The position numbers and the translations under genes are program-made. From the NCBI GenBank assembly GCA_035654795.1, contig DASRWC010000047.1, positions 1 to 64,000 of the forward strand: a stretch of DNA of 64,000 bases, written 5' to 3'. Source of the DNA: JAAYLC01 sp035654795. Its GTDB lineage: Bacteria > Bacteroidota > Bacteroidia > Flavobacteriales > Flavobacteriaceae. The notes under the pieces were generated by a model. The model worked only from the letters and a program-made list of their open reading frames with translations. It ran no database searches and had not been told where the DNA came from. Numbering within the stretch: the stretch's first letter is position 1; the number at the start of each line of letters is the position of its first letter. This document shows positions 54,293-62,701 of the stretch, one piece after another.

Positions 54293-55267
54293 TCAAATTT
54301 GCCTACGCATTAAATCCTCTCCAAATTTTCTAAACTGAGACTTTTTATCTGCCGATAAATTCATCTCCTCCAGAAATGCATACGCCCGGCTGCTGTAATT
54401 TTCTATCAATTCCTTTGTGGCTGCCACAGCTCCGCTTTCTTCAAATAGTTTTTTTACCCCTTCAATTTTATGTGAAGGATCTTCAGGGATTGTATTATAT
54501 AGGTATAAAAGTTCCTTAGCCTGACTGACATTGCCCATTTTTTCGGTCATGATAAATAAAATCGTTTTTTTATTGGCAATGATATCGCCTCCAACCTGTT
54601 TTCCGAAGGTTTCCGGATCCCCAAAAGCATCCAGATAATCATCTTGAAGTTGAAAGGCAATGCCCAGATTCCGCCCAAACTCGTACATAATTTTCTGTTC
54701 GTGTTTTGCAGCGTCGGCAACAATCGCTCCCATTTGAAGAGCCGCACCCACGAGAACTGCTGTTTTCTGCTCGATCATCTTTATGTATTCCTCAAAAGAA
54801 ACTTGGTCTCGTTTTTCAAAATCCATATCACGTTGCTGCCCTTCACAAACCTGGAGTGCAGTTTCGCTAAATAATATGGCAAGGTCCCGAAACTTTGGCG
54901 ATTCATATTGCTCAAAGAGACGGTAGGCCAAAATCAGCATAGCATCTCCTGAGAGTATCCCGGTATTAATATTCCATTTTTCATGGACGGTTGTATGCCC
55001 TCTTCGTAGGGGTGCGTCGTCCATGATATCATCGTGAATCAATGAAAAATTGTGAAACAATTCCACCGCCATAGCCGCCGGGAGTGCTTGCATGTAATTT
55101 CCCGAAATAAAATCAGCAGCCATTAAAGTCAAGGCCGGCCTAATGCGTTTCCCCCCAATAGAAATCATATAATTAATGGGCTCGTAGAGGTGTTGGGGAT
55201 CTTTTATGGGAACGGTATTTTGCAAATTCCTATCTAGCAAGCTAATGTACTTTTCCAGAATCTTCAT
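54293..55267 (-). CDS. Polyprenyl diphosphate synthase
   Basis: 324 residues. The two Asp-rich motifs of trans-prenyltransferases are clear: DDIMDD followed by APLRRG, and DDYLDAFGD. The Phe five residues before the first DDxxD, without an insertion in that motif, is the pattern of geranylgeranyl-type enzymes, though product length cannot be fixed. It would supply the prenyl tail of menaquinone or carotenoids. Divergent from the TetR-efflux operon. Confidence 0.9.
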   Translation of the reverse strand: MKILEKYISLLDRNLQNTVPIKDPQHLYEPINYMISIGGKRIRPALTLMAADFISGNYMQALPAAMAVELFHNFSLIHDDIMDDAPLRRGHTTVHEKWNINTGILSGDAMLILAYRLFEQYESPKFRDLAILFSETALQVCEGQQRDMDFEKRDQVSFEEYIKMIEQKTAVLVGAALQMGAIVADAAKHEQKIMYEFGRNLGIAFQLQDDYLDAFGDPETFGKQVGGDIIANKKTILFIMTEKMGNVSQAKELLYLYNTIPEDPSHKIEGVKKLFEESGAVAATKELIENYSSRAYAFLEEMNLSADKKSQFRKFGEDLMRRQI

Positions 55268-55376
55268 AAGGAGTCAAAAAATTTCGGCTAAAATACAGGA
55301 AGAAGTTGAGAAACACCTATTAAAATACTACCGGAAAAGAAGACATTGTTAAACACTCGATAAATTTAAAAACTAA

Positions 55377-55404
55377 GGAAACTTTAATTGTTTAAATAGT
55401 TTCC
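55377..55404. promoter_or_regulatory. Inverted repeat at the TetR promoter (candidate operator)
   Basis: GGAAACT (55377-55383) / AGTTTCC (55398-55404), 14-base spacer. It encloses the TTG element of the TetR promoter (55388-55390), the right place for TetR-family self-repression of the whole efflux operon. Confidence 0.5.
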
Positions 55405-55418
55405 GGGTTGTAAATTTG
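55388..55418 (+). promoter_or_regulatory. Promoter of the TetR-efflux operon
   Basis: TTG (55388-55390), 20 bp, TAAATTTG (55411-55418), both exact. The -7 element ends nine bases before the ATG at 55428, which rejects the open frame's earlier TTG at 55416. Confidence 0.7.
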
Positions 55419-55427
55419 CCGCCGCTT

Positions 55428-56039
55428 ATGAGAGAAAAGATTATAAAAACAGCCGCTCAGATGTATGTCCAGCTTGGGGTGCGAACGGTAACTATGGATG
55501 ATATTGCCAAGGAACTCGGCATCTCAAAGAAAACCATCTATCTCCATTTCCGCACCAAGAACGCTCTTGTTCGCGAGGCGACCTTGTCACTTCAGGAATC
55601 TATTTTTGAAGAGGTAGAAGCCATTCACTCTCAAAATTTCAACCCGATTGAAGAACTTTTTGAGATAAAGAAATTTATTACCGCAAGGCTGAGAGACGAA
55701 CAATATTCGGTTCAATATCAACTTGAAAAATATTATCCCGATACGAGCAAGCTTCTTTACAAGACGCAGATAAACAAAATCATTGAGTTTTTGGGCAGAA
55801 ACATTTCTGAAGGTCAAGAACGCGGCATTTACCGCGAAGATTTGGATCCGGTTTTCTTTGCCCGCATCTATTTTGCCACTAACAAGAGTCTTACCGACCC
55901 GTCACTATTTCCGCCGGCAGAATATTCTCCAACCTTCATATCTGATTCTTTTTTAGAGTATCACATACGAGGAATGGCCACGGAACGAGGTATCAAGATT
56001 TTAAACGAACTGAAAGAAAATCAACAAAATGAACAATAA
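55428..56039 (+). CDS. TetR/AcrR family repressor
   Basis: 203 residues from the ATG at 55428. N-terminal HTH (TVTMDDIAKELGISKKTIYLHF) followed by an all-helical ligand domain, no conserved ligand residues recognisable. It starts the operon TetR-TolC-adaptor-RND and very likely represses it from the operator at 55377-55404. Overlaps the TolC gene by 11 bases. Confidence 0.9.
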   Translation: MREKIIKTAAQMYVQLGVRTVTMDDIAKELGISKKTIYLHFRTKNALVREATLSLQESIFEEVEAIHSQNFNPIEELFEIKKFITARLRDEQYSVQYQLEKYYPDTSKLLYKTQINKIIEFLGRNISEGQERGIYREDLDPVFFARIYFATNKSLTDPSLFPPAEYSPTFISDSFLEYHIRGMATERGIKILNELKENQQNEQ

Positions 56040-57411
56040 AATAGTATCCCTATTATTTCTCTTCACTTCTTTATGGGGTTTTTCTCAGGAACAAAATTCC
56101 CGAAGTTTTACGCTACAAGAAGCCATAGATTATGCACTGGACAGTAGTTATGCCTCTATCAATGCGCGACGTGATTTGGCAAAAGCCATCAAGCAGAAAT
56201 GGGAAACAACGGCTCAGGGACTCCCTCAGATTGACGCAAGTGTGGGATATAACAACAATTTGAAACAACCTGTCACCTTAATCCCTGCCGAATTTATGGG
56301 AGGCGCTCCCGGCACCTACTATCCTGTAAAATTCGGAACCGATCAAAGCATGAATGCCGTAGCTACTTTAAATCAGTTGATTTTTGACGGAAGTTACCTT
56401 GTAGGGTTAAAAGCTGCCAAAACGTTTCAAAATTATTCAGAGAATGCCAATGAAAAGACCCGCTTGGAGGTAAGGAAAGGAGTTATTAATGCTTACGGAA
56501 GTGTTCTCTTGGCGCAGGAGCTGGTAGAAGTTTTGGAACGAAACAAAACCAATTTGGAAAAAAACGTAAGAGAAGCGCGTCTTACCTTTGAAAATGGCCT
56601 GGAAGAAGAAGAAAGCGTAGAACAGCTGGAAATCACGCTCCTCGATATCACCACTCAGCTTGACAATGCGTTGCGAAGTCTAAATATTGCGAAACAAATG
56701 TTTAATCTTTCGCTGGGAATCGATGTAGATGCAAACACCACACTCACCGATGATCTGGATGCTCTGGCGCAAGACAATATCAGTTTAGAACTACTTGACA
56801 GGCGTTTGGAACTTGAGAAAACAGTAGATTTTAAAATGGCAAATAACCTTGTGGAACAACGTTTCCTGGAGATGAGGCTGGAGCAAAGTAAAGCATTGCC
56901 TTCTCTTGCTGCTTTTATCAATTATGGAGCTTCTTCATTTGGGGAGCATTTTGATTTCTTCAAAAAAGATCAAAAGTGGTATCAGCAATCTATTTTTGGA
57001 GTGAATTTGCAAATTCCCATATTTAGTAGCGGAAAACGTCATGCTGCCACCCAAAGAACGCGTATAGCCTTAGATCAGGCTAAAACTGATTTTGAGGAAG
57101 CAACACAGCAAATTAGGTTAAATCTAACTTCTGCCAAAAGCAATTATCGCTTTGCCATAGACAAGTTTGAAAATTCCAAAAGAAATCTGGAATTGGCCGA
57201 ACGAGTTGAACGTAAGAATCAGATGAAATTTGAGGAAGGAATTTCTTCGAGTTTTGAATTGCGTCAGGCACAACTTCAGCTTTATTCCGCTCAACAGCAA
57301 TATTTCCAGTCCATGCTCGACCTAATTAATGAAAAGGCTAACCTGGAGACTGCTTTAAATATTCCTCAGTTGCGAATTTCAACCAAAGAAATCAAGAAAC
57401 AACAATTATAA
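56029..57411 (+). CDS. TolC family outer-membrane efflux channel
   Basis: 460 residues with a signal peptide (cut near WGFSQEQ). Long coiled-coil helices in two repeats (LEVRKGVINAYGSVLLAQEL; IRLNLTSAKSNYRFAIDKFENS) match the OEP/TolC fold, which trimerises into the outer-membrane channel of tripartite pumps. Starts inside the TetR coding end and is followed by the adaptor after 30 bases. Confidence 0.92.
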   Translation: MNNKIVSLLFLFTSLWGFSQEQNSRSFTLQEAIDYALDSSYASINARRDLAKAIKQKWETTAQGLPQIDASVGYNNNLKQPVTLIPAEFMGGAPGTYYPVKFGTDQSMNAVATLNQLIFDGSYLVGLKAAKTFQNYSENANEKTRLEVRKGVINAYGSVLLAQELVEVLERNKTNLEKNVREARLTFENGLEEEESVEQLEITLLDITTQLDNALRSLNIAKQMFNLSLGIDVDANTTLTDDLDALAQDNISLELLDRRLELEKTVDFKMANNLVEQRFLEMRLEQSKALPSLAAFINYGASSFGEHFDFFKKDQKWYQQSIFGVNLQIPIFSSGKRHAATQRTRIALDQAKTDFEEATQQIRLNLTSAKSNYRFAIDKFENSKRNLELAERVERKNQMKFEEGISSSFELRQAQLQLYSAQQQYFQSMLDLINEKANLETALNIPQLRISTKEIKKQQL

Positions 57412-57441
57412 CAATCATCAACCCATAGGATATTCTATATT

Positions 57442-58599
57442 ATGAAACGTATTTTAATAATTTCCCTTGCTTTTTTAGCCTTTGCCTGTGGTAAAGACCA
57501 CAAATCTGTGGATGCCATTTTAAATTCCGGAGATCTTTCGGCCATTAAAGCAAAACGTTACGAACTGGCACAGCAACAGCGTGACATTCGCGCAGAACTG
57601 GATAAACTTGATGCCTATATCGACTCTCATGAAAATACAGATCGACCTGTTTTGGTAACTGCGGAAGTTGTGGGAGACACCATTTTCAACCATTTTGTTG
57701 AAGTTCAAGGCAATGTGGACACAGACCAAAATATGGTATTAAACGGCGAATTTTCCGGAGTACTTTTGGAGGTTTATGTAAAAGAAGGGCAACATGTAAC
57801 CAAGGGTCAGCGGTTAGCGCGGATAGACGATGGCGGTCTTGCCAGCCAAGTGGCACAGCAGGAAGCTCAACTCGCTTTGACAAAAACTACTTTTGAACGT
57901 CAGGAACGTCTTTGGAAAGAAAAAATTGGTTCAGAAATTCAATTTCTCCAAGCCCAGACCAATTATCGTGCGGCTCAGAAAGCCAATGAGCAATTACAGG
58001 CACAATTGCGAAAAACTTATGTCACTGCACCGTTTTCGGGAATTATAGATGATGTAATGGCAGATCCCGGGCAGTTGATAGCACCCGGACAAACGCCGGT
58101 TATTCGTCTGGTAAACCTCAACAATATGTATGTTAAGGCGTCGATTCCGGAGAATTATTTAAAAAGTATTCGAAAAGGAACCGAAGTTGTTGTTTCATTG
58201 CCATCGGTTGGCGAAGAGTTTATGGGAAAAGTGAGTCAAGTCAGCAACTACATCAACCCCAACAACCGAAGCTTCGAAATCAAAGTAGATATTCCGAACA
58301 AAGAAGGTTTAGTAAAACCAAACCAAATAGCCACGGTGCGCGTTAATGATTATACCGCTCCCAATGCCATTGTGATTCCGGAGAATATCATTCAGCATAA
58401 TTCGAAGGGAGAAAGTCTCGCATTTATTTATCAACCTTTAAATGATTCTATTGGGGAGGCAAAACGCACTCTTGTAGAAACAGGTCATGCCTATGGAAAC
58501 CGTGTGGAAATTTTATCGGGAATTAATAAAGGCGACCTAATCATTGTTGAAGGTGCACGCAGCCTTCGTGACGGACAAAAAGTAATAATCAGAAAATAA
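57442..58599 (+). CDS. RND efflux periplasmic adaptor
   Basis: 385 residues; a lipoprotein signal ends LAFAC (Cys16). Typical layout: coiled-coil hairpin (about 140-180), lipoyl part (VLLEVYVKEGQHVTKGQRLARIDDG), beta-barrel and C-terminal domain (KSIRKGTEVVVSLPSVGEEF). It links the inner-membrane RND pump to TolC. Eleven bases before the pump gene. Confidence 0.93.
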   Translation: MKRILIISLAFLAFACGKDHKSVDAILNSGDLSAIKAKRYELAQQQRDIRAELDKLDAYIDSHENTDRPVLVTAEVVGDTIFNHFVEVQGNVDTDQNMVLNGEFSGVLLEVYVKEGQHVTKGQRLARIDDGGLASQVAQQEAQLALTKTTFERQERLWKEKIGSEIQFLQAQTNYRAAQKANEQLQAQLRKTYVTAPFSGIIDDVMADPGQLIAPGQTPVIRLVNLNNMYVKASIPENYLKSIRKGTEVVVSLPSVGEEFMGKVSQVSNYINPNNRSFEIKVDIPNKEGLVKPNQIATVRVNDYTAPNAIVIPENIIQHNSKGESLAFIYQPLNDSIGEAKRTLVETGHAYGNRVEILSGINKGDLIIVEGARSLRDGQKVIIRK

Positions 58600-58610
58600 G
58601 AACTTTTGCA

Positions 58611-61600
58611 ATGAGCAAAAATCCATATAAAGAATTTGGCATTTCCTCCTGGGCCATAAACAATAAAATGACGGTTTATGTGATTGCCGTCATCATCCTT
58701 GTACTGGGCGTATTTGCCTATTACAGCATGCCGCGCGAGGCATTTCCTGAAATCATAGAGACTAAAATTTATGTAAGTTCCATCAACCCCGGTAACTCTG
58801 CAGAGGATGTTGAGAAATTCTTAACCGAACCGATGGAAGAGGAATTTAAAAACGTGGCCGGCGTTAAAGAAATCACTTCCACTACTCTTCAAGATTACTC
58901 TTTGATTATAGTAGAATTTGAAGAGACTGTTGAGGTTTCGGTAGCTAAGCAATTAGTTAAAGATAAGGTTGACCAGGTAAAGGCAGAATCTACTTGGCCT
59001 TTGCTGCCGAATGGTGCCAAAGTAGAACCCACTGTTTTTGAACTGAATTTTTCTGAAGAATTCCCCATTCTCAACCTAAATATCACCGGAGATTATCCGG
59101 TTCAGAAGCTGAAGGATTACGCGAAGTACTTACGAGATAAAATTGAATTACTGCCTCAAATAAAAGAAGCAACCATTCGAGGCGTGGAGGATATGGAGGT
59201 TGAAATAGGAGTTGACATTTACAAGATGACCGCATCGCGCGTCAGTTTCGACAACATCATCAATGCCATCAAGGGGGAAAACATGACCATCTCGGGAGGA
59301 AATGTGGTGGCTTCGGGTATTCAGAAAAACATCCGTTTAATAGGTGAAATTAAAGATCCGAAAGAACTTGAAAACGTTGTGGTGAAACGTGATGACGGAG
59401 TCGTGTTCCTTCGTGATATAGCCTCCGTTCAATTTAAAGAGAAGGATGCCACCACTTATGCCCGAGAGTTTGGAACACCGGTGGTGATGCTTGACATTAA
59501 GAAGCGTGCCGGCAAGAACATGATTGAAGCCATTGAGCATATTCGGGAACTGGTGGCCAAAGAGCAGGCAGAATTTCTTCCTGAAGACTTAAAAATCAGC
59601 TATTCCAATGACCAGTCTGTTCAGACCGAAAATCAGGTAAACGATTTAGTGAACAACATCATTTTTGGGGTGATTCTTGTGGTTCTAATTTTGATGTTCT
59701 TCCTTGGTTTCCGAAATGCTTTATTTGTAGGGTTTGCCATTCCTTTATCCATGCTGATGTCGCTTTATATCCTGTCGGCGTTGGGGATTACAATGAATAC
59801 CATGGTATTGTTCGGGCTTGTTATGGGCCTGGGAATGCTGGTGGATAACGGAATTGTAGTTGTAGAAAACGTGTACAGCCTCATGAGCGAAGGCATGCCA
59901 CGCAAGAAAGCTGCAAAACAAGGGGTGGGCGAAATCGCATGGCCTATTATTGCCTCGACGGCTACTACTCTCGCCGCATTTTTTCCATTGGGATTATGGC
60001 CGGGAACCATCGGTAAATTTATGATCTACTTCCCGATTACCTTATCTATCGTTTTAACCTCGTCTCTATTTGTGGCTTTGGTGGTGAATTCGGTGATGAC
60101 TTCTGAATTTATGAAAGTAGAAGAGGAATCCATGTCCAAGCGCAGTTTAATTCGCTGGAGCTTAATTCTTTTGGGTGTAGGGATTCTTTTACTTTTTGCC
60201 GGTTTTGCGATGGATGGAGGAGCCTTAAGAGGATTTGGAAATCTTGCGATTCTTACTTCGATAATGCTGTGGATCTATAAGTATTTGATTTCCCCGGCGG
60301 TTGATTATTTTCAATACAAATCCTTACTTAAACTAGAGAACTTCTATGAAAAGTCTTTAAAGTATGCTTTAAAAGGAAGGCGTGCCTATTTCTTTTTAGG
60401 CGGAACAATTTTGATGCTTTTCATTTCTTTTGCACTTGTTGGAATTATCCAACCTAAGGTATTATTTTTCCCGGAAAATGAACCAAATCAGATTATTACC
60501 TATATCGAATATCCTCAAAGTACAGATATAGAAAAGACAAACGCACTTACCAAGGAAATTGAAGAGCGAATTTATCAAGTAGTTGCCAAATATGATGACA
60601 ATGGCTACAACTATATGGTAGAAAATGCCATTTCGCAAGTAGGTCAAGGAGCCGGGAACCCAATGACAGACGGAGGTCAGTCGGGCGATATGCCTCAGCG
60701 CGGAAAAGTAACACTTTCTATGCGCGAATTTCAGTACCGTCGAGGTGTAAAAAGTAGTGATGTTTTGGAAGAAGTCCGTCAGGCTGTAAAAGGTTTTCCG
60801 GGTGTTTCCGTAATTGTTGAAAAAGACGCTGCGGGGCCGCCTGTGGGATATCCTATTAACATTGAGCTGGCAGGAGAAGATTATGATGAAATGCTGATAA
60901 CTGCCGAGAATCTTCGAACCTTTATTGAACATTCCGGAGTTGCGGGTATTGAAGAGTTAAAGATAGACGTTAACAAGGATAAGCCGGAGATGAACATCCG
61001 GGTAGATCGGGAAAAAGCCGGAATGGTAGGTCTTTCCACAGGTCAGGTGGGGCAGACTCTACGTCGGGCTATATTTGGAGAAGAAGCTTCTACTTATAAA
61101 GAAGGCGATGAAGATTATGAAATAAACGTAAGGCTTGCGGAGCAATATCGATATGATGAAAGCGTATTGTTTAACCAACCGGTGACTTTCCAAAACAATA
61201 AAGGGCAGATTGTTCAGATTCCGATTTCTTCTGTGATCACCAAAGAAAACACGGCTTCTTTCAGTTCTATAAAACGTAAAAACCTGAAGAGAACGATTAC
61301 GCTTTATTCAAATGTTTTAGGAGGTTATAACGGAACCGCCATTGTAAACGATTTAAAAACTGAGTTAAAAGATTTCAATCTCCCCAATGATATCACTTTG
61401 AAATTTACCGGGGAACAGGAAAAACAAGCCGACAATATGGGCTTCCTGATTCTGGCACTGATATATGCTTTGGGAGGAATACTTTTAATTCTTGTGGCGC
61501 AGTTTAACTCCATCTCAAAACCGATAATCATTCTTTCCTCAGTGGTGTTGAGTTTGGGAGGCGTATTCTTGGGAATGGTTGTATTCCAAATGGATTTCAT

Positions 61601-62087
61601 CATTATCATGACAATGATGGGGATTATTTCCCTTGCCGGAATTGTGGTGAATAACGCCATTGTTCTCATAGATTACACTCAAATTCTCATAGATCGGAAG
61701 CAACAGCAACTGGGAATGGAGAGTGATGAGATGCTCACCAAAAGGCAATATTTTGACATTATAGTTGCCGGCGGGAAGTCGCGTTTAAGGCCTGTGCTTT
61801 TGACGGCCATCACCACTGTTCTGGGACTTGTTCCATTGGCCATCGGGTTTAATATTGACTTTTTTGGGTTATTTACAGATTATAATCCAAACATTTATTT
61901 GGGAGGAGACAACGTTATTTTCTGGGGCCCCTTGGCGTGGACTGTAATTTTCGGGTTGGTTTTTGCCACCTTCCTAACTTTAATTGTGGTGCCGGTGATG
62001 TTTTATCTGGTTACTCGTGCCAAAATCAAAAACAACAAGCGAAAGCGAATGAAAGAAATTCAAAAACTGCGAGCAGAGCGGATTTGA
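58611..62087 (+). CDS. RND efflux transporter (AcrB/MdtC-type permease)
   Basis: 1158 residues. Two repeats of six transmembrane helices with the large periplasmic domains between TM1-2 and TM7-8; the AVIILVLGVFAYYSMPREAFPE start, GMLVDNGIVVVENV in TM4 (with the proton-relay Asp), and GIVVNNAIVLIDY in TM10 are the family marks. It pumps drugs, dyes or bile-like compounds using the proton gradient; substrates cannot be predicted. Longer than AcrB (1049), with about 100 extra residues mid-protein (roughly 510-580) and at the C-terminus. Confidence 0.95.
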   Translation: MSKNPYKEFGISSWAINNKMTVYVIAVIILVLGVFAYYSMPREAFPEIIETKIYVSSINPGNSAEDVEKFLTEPMEEEFKNVAGVKEITSTTLQDYSLIIVEFEETVEVSVAKQLVKDKVDQVKAESTWPLLPNGAKVEPTVFELNFSEEFPILNLNITGDYPVQKLKDYAKYLRDKIELLPQIKEATIRGVEDMEVEIGVDIYKMTASRVSFDNIINAIKGENMTISGGNVVASGIQKNIRLIGEIKDPKELENVVVKRDDGVVFLRDIASVQFKEKDATTYAREFGTPVVMLDIKKRAGKNMIEAIEHIRELVAKEQAEFLPEDLKISYSNDQSVQTENQVNDLVNNIIFGVILVVLILMFFLGFRNALFVGFAIPLSMLMSLYILSALGITMNTMVLFGLVMGLGMLVDNGIVVVENVYSLMSEGMPRKKAAKQGVGEIAWPIIASTATTLAAFFPLGLWPGTIGKFMIYFPITLSIVLTSSLFVALVVNSVMTSEFMKVEEESMSKRSLIRWSLILLGVGILLLFAGFAMDGGALRGFGNLAILTSIMLWIYKYLISPAVDYFQYKSLLKLENFYEKSLKYALKGRRAYFFLGGTILMLFISFALVGIIQPKVLFFPENEPNQIITYIEYPQSTDIEKTNALTKEIEERIYQVVAKYDDNGYNYMVENAISQVGQGAGNPMTDGGQSGDMPQRGKVTLSMREFQYRRGVKSSDVLEEVRQAVKGFPGVSVIVEKDAAGPPVGYPINIELAGEDYDEMLITAENLRTFIEHSGVAGIEELKIDVNKDKPEMNIRVDREKAGMVGLSTGQVGQTLRRAIFGEEASTYKEGDEDYEINVRLAEQYRYDESVLFNQPVTFQNNKGQIVQIPISSVITKENTASFSSIKRKNLKRTITLYSNVLGGYNGTAIVNDLKTELKDFNLPNDITLKFTGEQEKQADNMGFLILALIYALGGILLILVAQFNSISKPIIILSSVVLSLGGVFLGMVVFQMDFIIIMTMMGIISLAGIVVNNAIVLIDYTQILIDRKQQQLGMESDEMLTKRQYFDIIVAGGKSRLRPVLLTAITTVLGLVPLAIGFNIDFFGLFTDYNPNIYLGGDNVIFWGPLAWTVIFGLVFATFLTLIVVPVMFYLVTRAKIKNNKRKRMKEIQKLRAERI

Positions 62088-62089
62088 CG

Positions 62090-62128
62090 CCGCTGCGCTT
62101 TGACGACGGACTCCGCTGCGCTTTGACG
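62090..62128. repeat. Two-copy direct repeat after the RND gene
   Basis: CCGCTGCGCTTTGACG occurs at 62090-62105 and again at 62113-62128, exactly, with a 23-base period. The flank GCGGATT appears before the first copy and after the second. G+C is higher than in the surroundings. It begins three bases past the RND stop. Origin unknown; perhaps remains of a small interspersed repeat. Confidence 0.6.
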
Positions 62129-62164
62129 GCGGATTCCGTTTGGAGTGTTTCTTTGATGAATTCT

Positions 62165-62512
62165 TTAGGCACAACTGAGTCTCGGGGGTGGTGTAATTGA
62201 ATGGGTAGTCAGTGGAAACCTTTGGGTTGGAAGATTTGCCCCATAGGTTGTGGCTTGTAGCGGAATCGTGATTTTATCCAGGAAAATTGTGACGTATTCA
62301 TAGCCGGCAGGTGTATCATAGAGGGAAACATCTGCGGGAAAGATCCAAGCTTTCCCTCCAAGATTCTCCACTTCTTCTTAAGCACTTTCGAGGCGTGCAA
62401 TTCCTCGGGTGACTAGCAGTAGTTTTGCTACTTCTTGCACAAATTCGTTGGCTATAGCACGTCCCACTCCGGCCGATACTCCGGTGATGACCACAACTTG
62501 TCTCTTTTTCAT
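62165..62512 (-). pseudogene. Decayed short-chain dehydrogenase gene
   Basis: On the minus strand an ATG at 62510-62512 opens a frame starting with the Rossmann motif VVVITGVSAGVGRAIANEF, but a TAA at 62378-62380 stops it after 44 codons. Reading through it gives LESA, stop, EEVENLGGKAWIFPADVS: the normal second and third beta strands of an SDR. After about residue 65 the likeness ends, so the remaining 200 residues are lost. A dead gene; the boundaries on the left are approximate. This and the repeat account for most of the 614 bases between the RND pump and aspS. Confidence 0.7.
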
Positions 62513-62611
62513 AATTCGTGTTCGTTTTTAGAATGCGCATCCGTAAATGCAGTAGTAAAAATGGGATGCTCTTTCAAGGTATTAAAAATGCCATTTATTA
62601 CTTTCCTCTTT

Positions 62612-62626
62612 AATGAATGTTTCATT
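62612..62626. promoter_or_regulatory. Inverted repeat between SDR pseudogene and aspS
   Basis: AATGAA-TGT-TTCATT, a perfect six-base inverted repeat about 100 bases upstream of the dead SDR gene. It could be a leftover TetR-type operator, since SDR genes are often TetR controlled. No binding protein is identified. Confidence 0.25.
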
Positions 62627-62650
62627 TGAATTCTATTGGCTAGAGACCAA

Positions 62651-62678
62651 TTGCAAACGATTAAATTCTGTAAATTTG
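62651..62678 (+). promoter_or_regulatory. Promoter of aspS
   Basis: TTG (62651-62653), 17 bp, TAAATTTG (62671-62678), both exact. The ATG is at 62702. Confidence 0.7.
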
Positions 62679-62701
62679 CACCCTCAATTAACAGACAGAT
62701 T

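Noticed and set aside
62209..62540. Short minus-strand open frames in other frames around the SDR remnant
   Set aside because: The SDR motif is in one frame only; the others have Cys/Arg-rich composition typical of wrong-frame reading.
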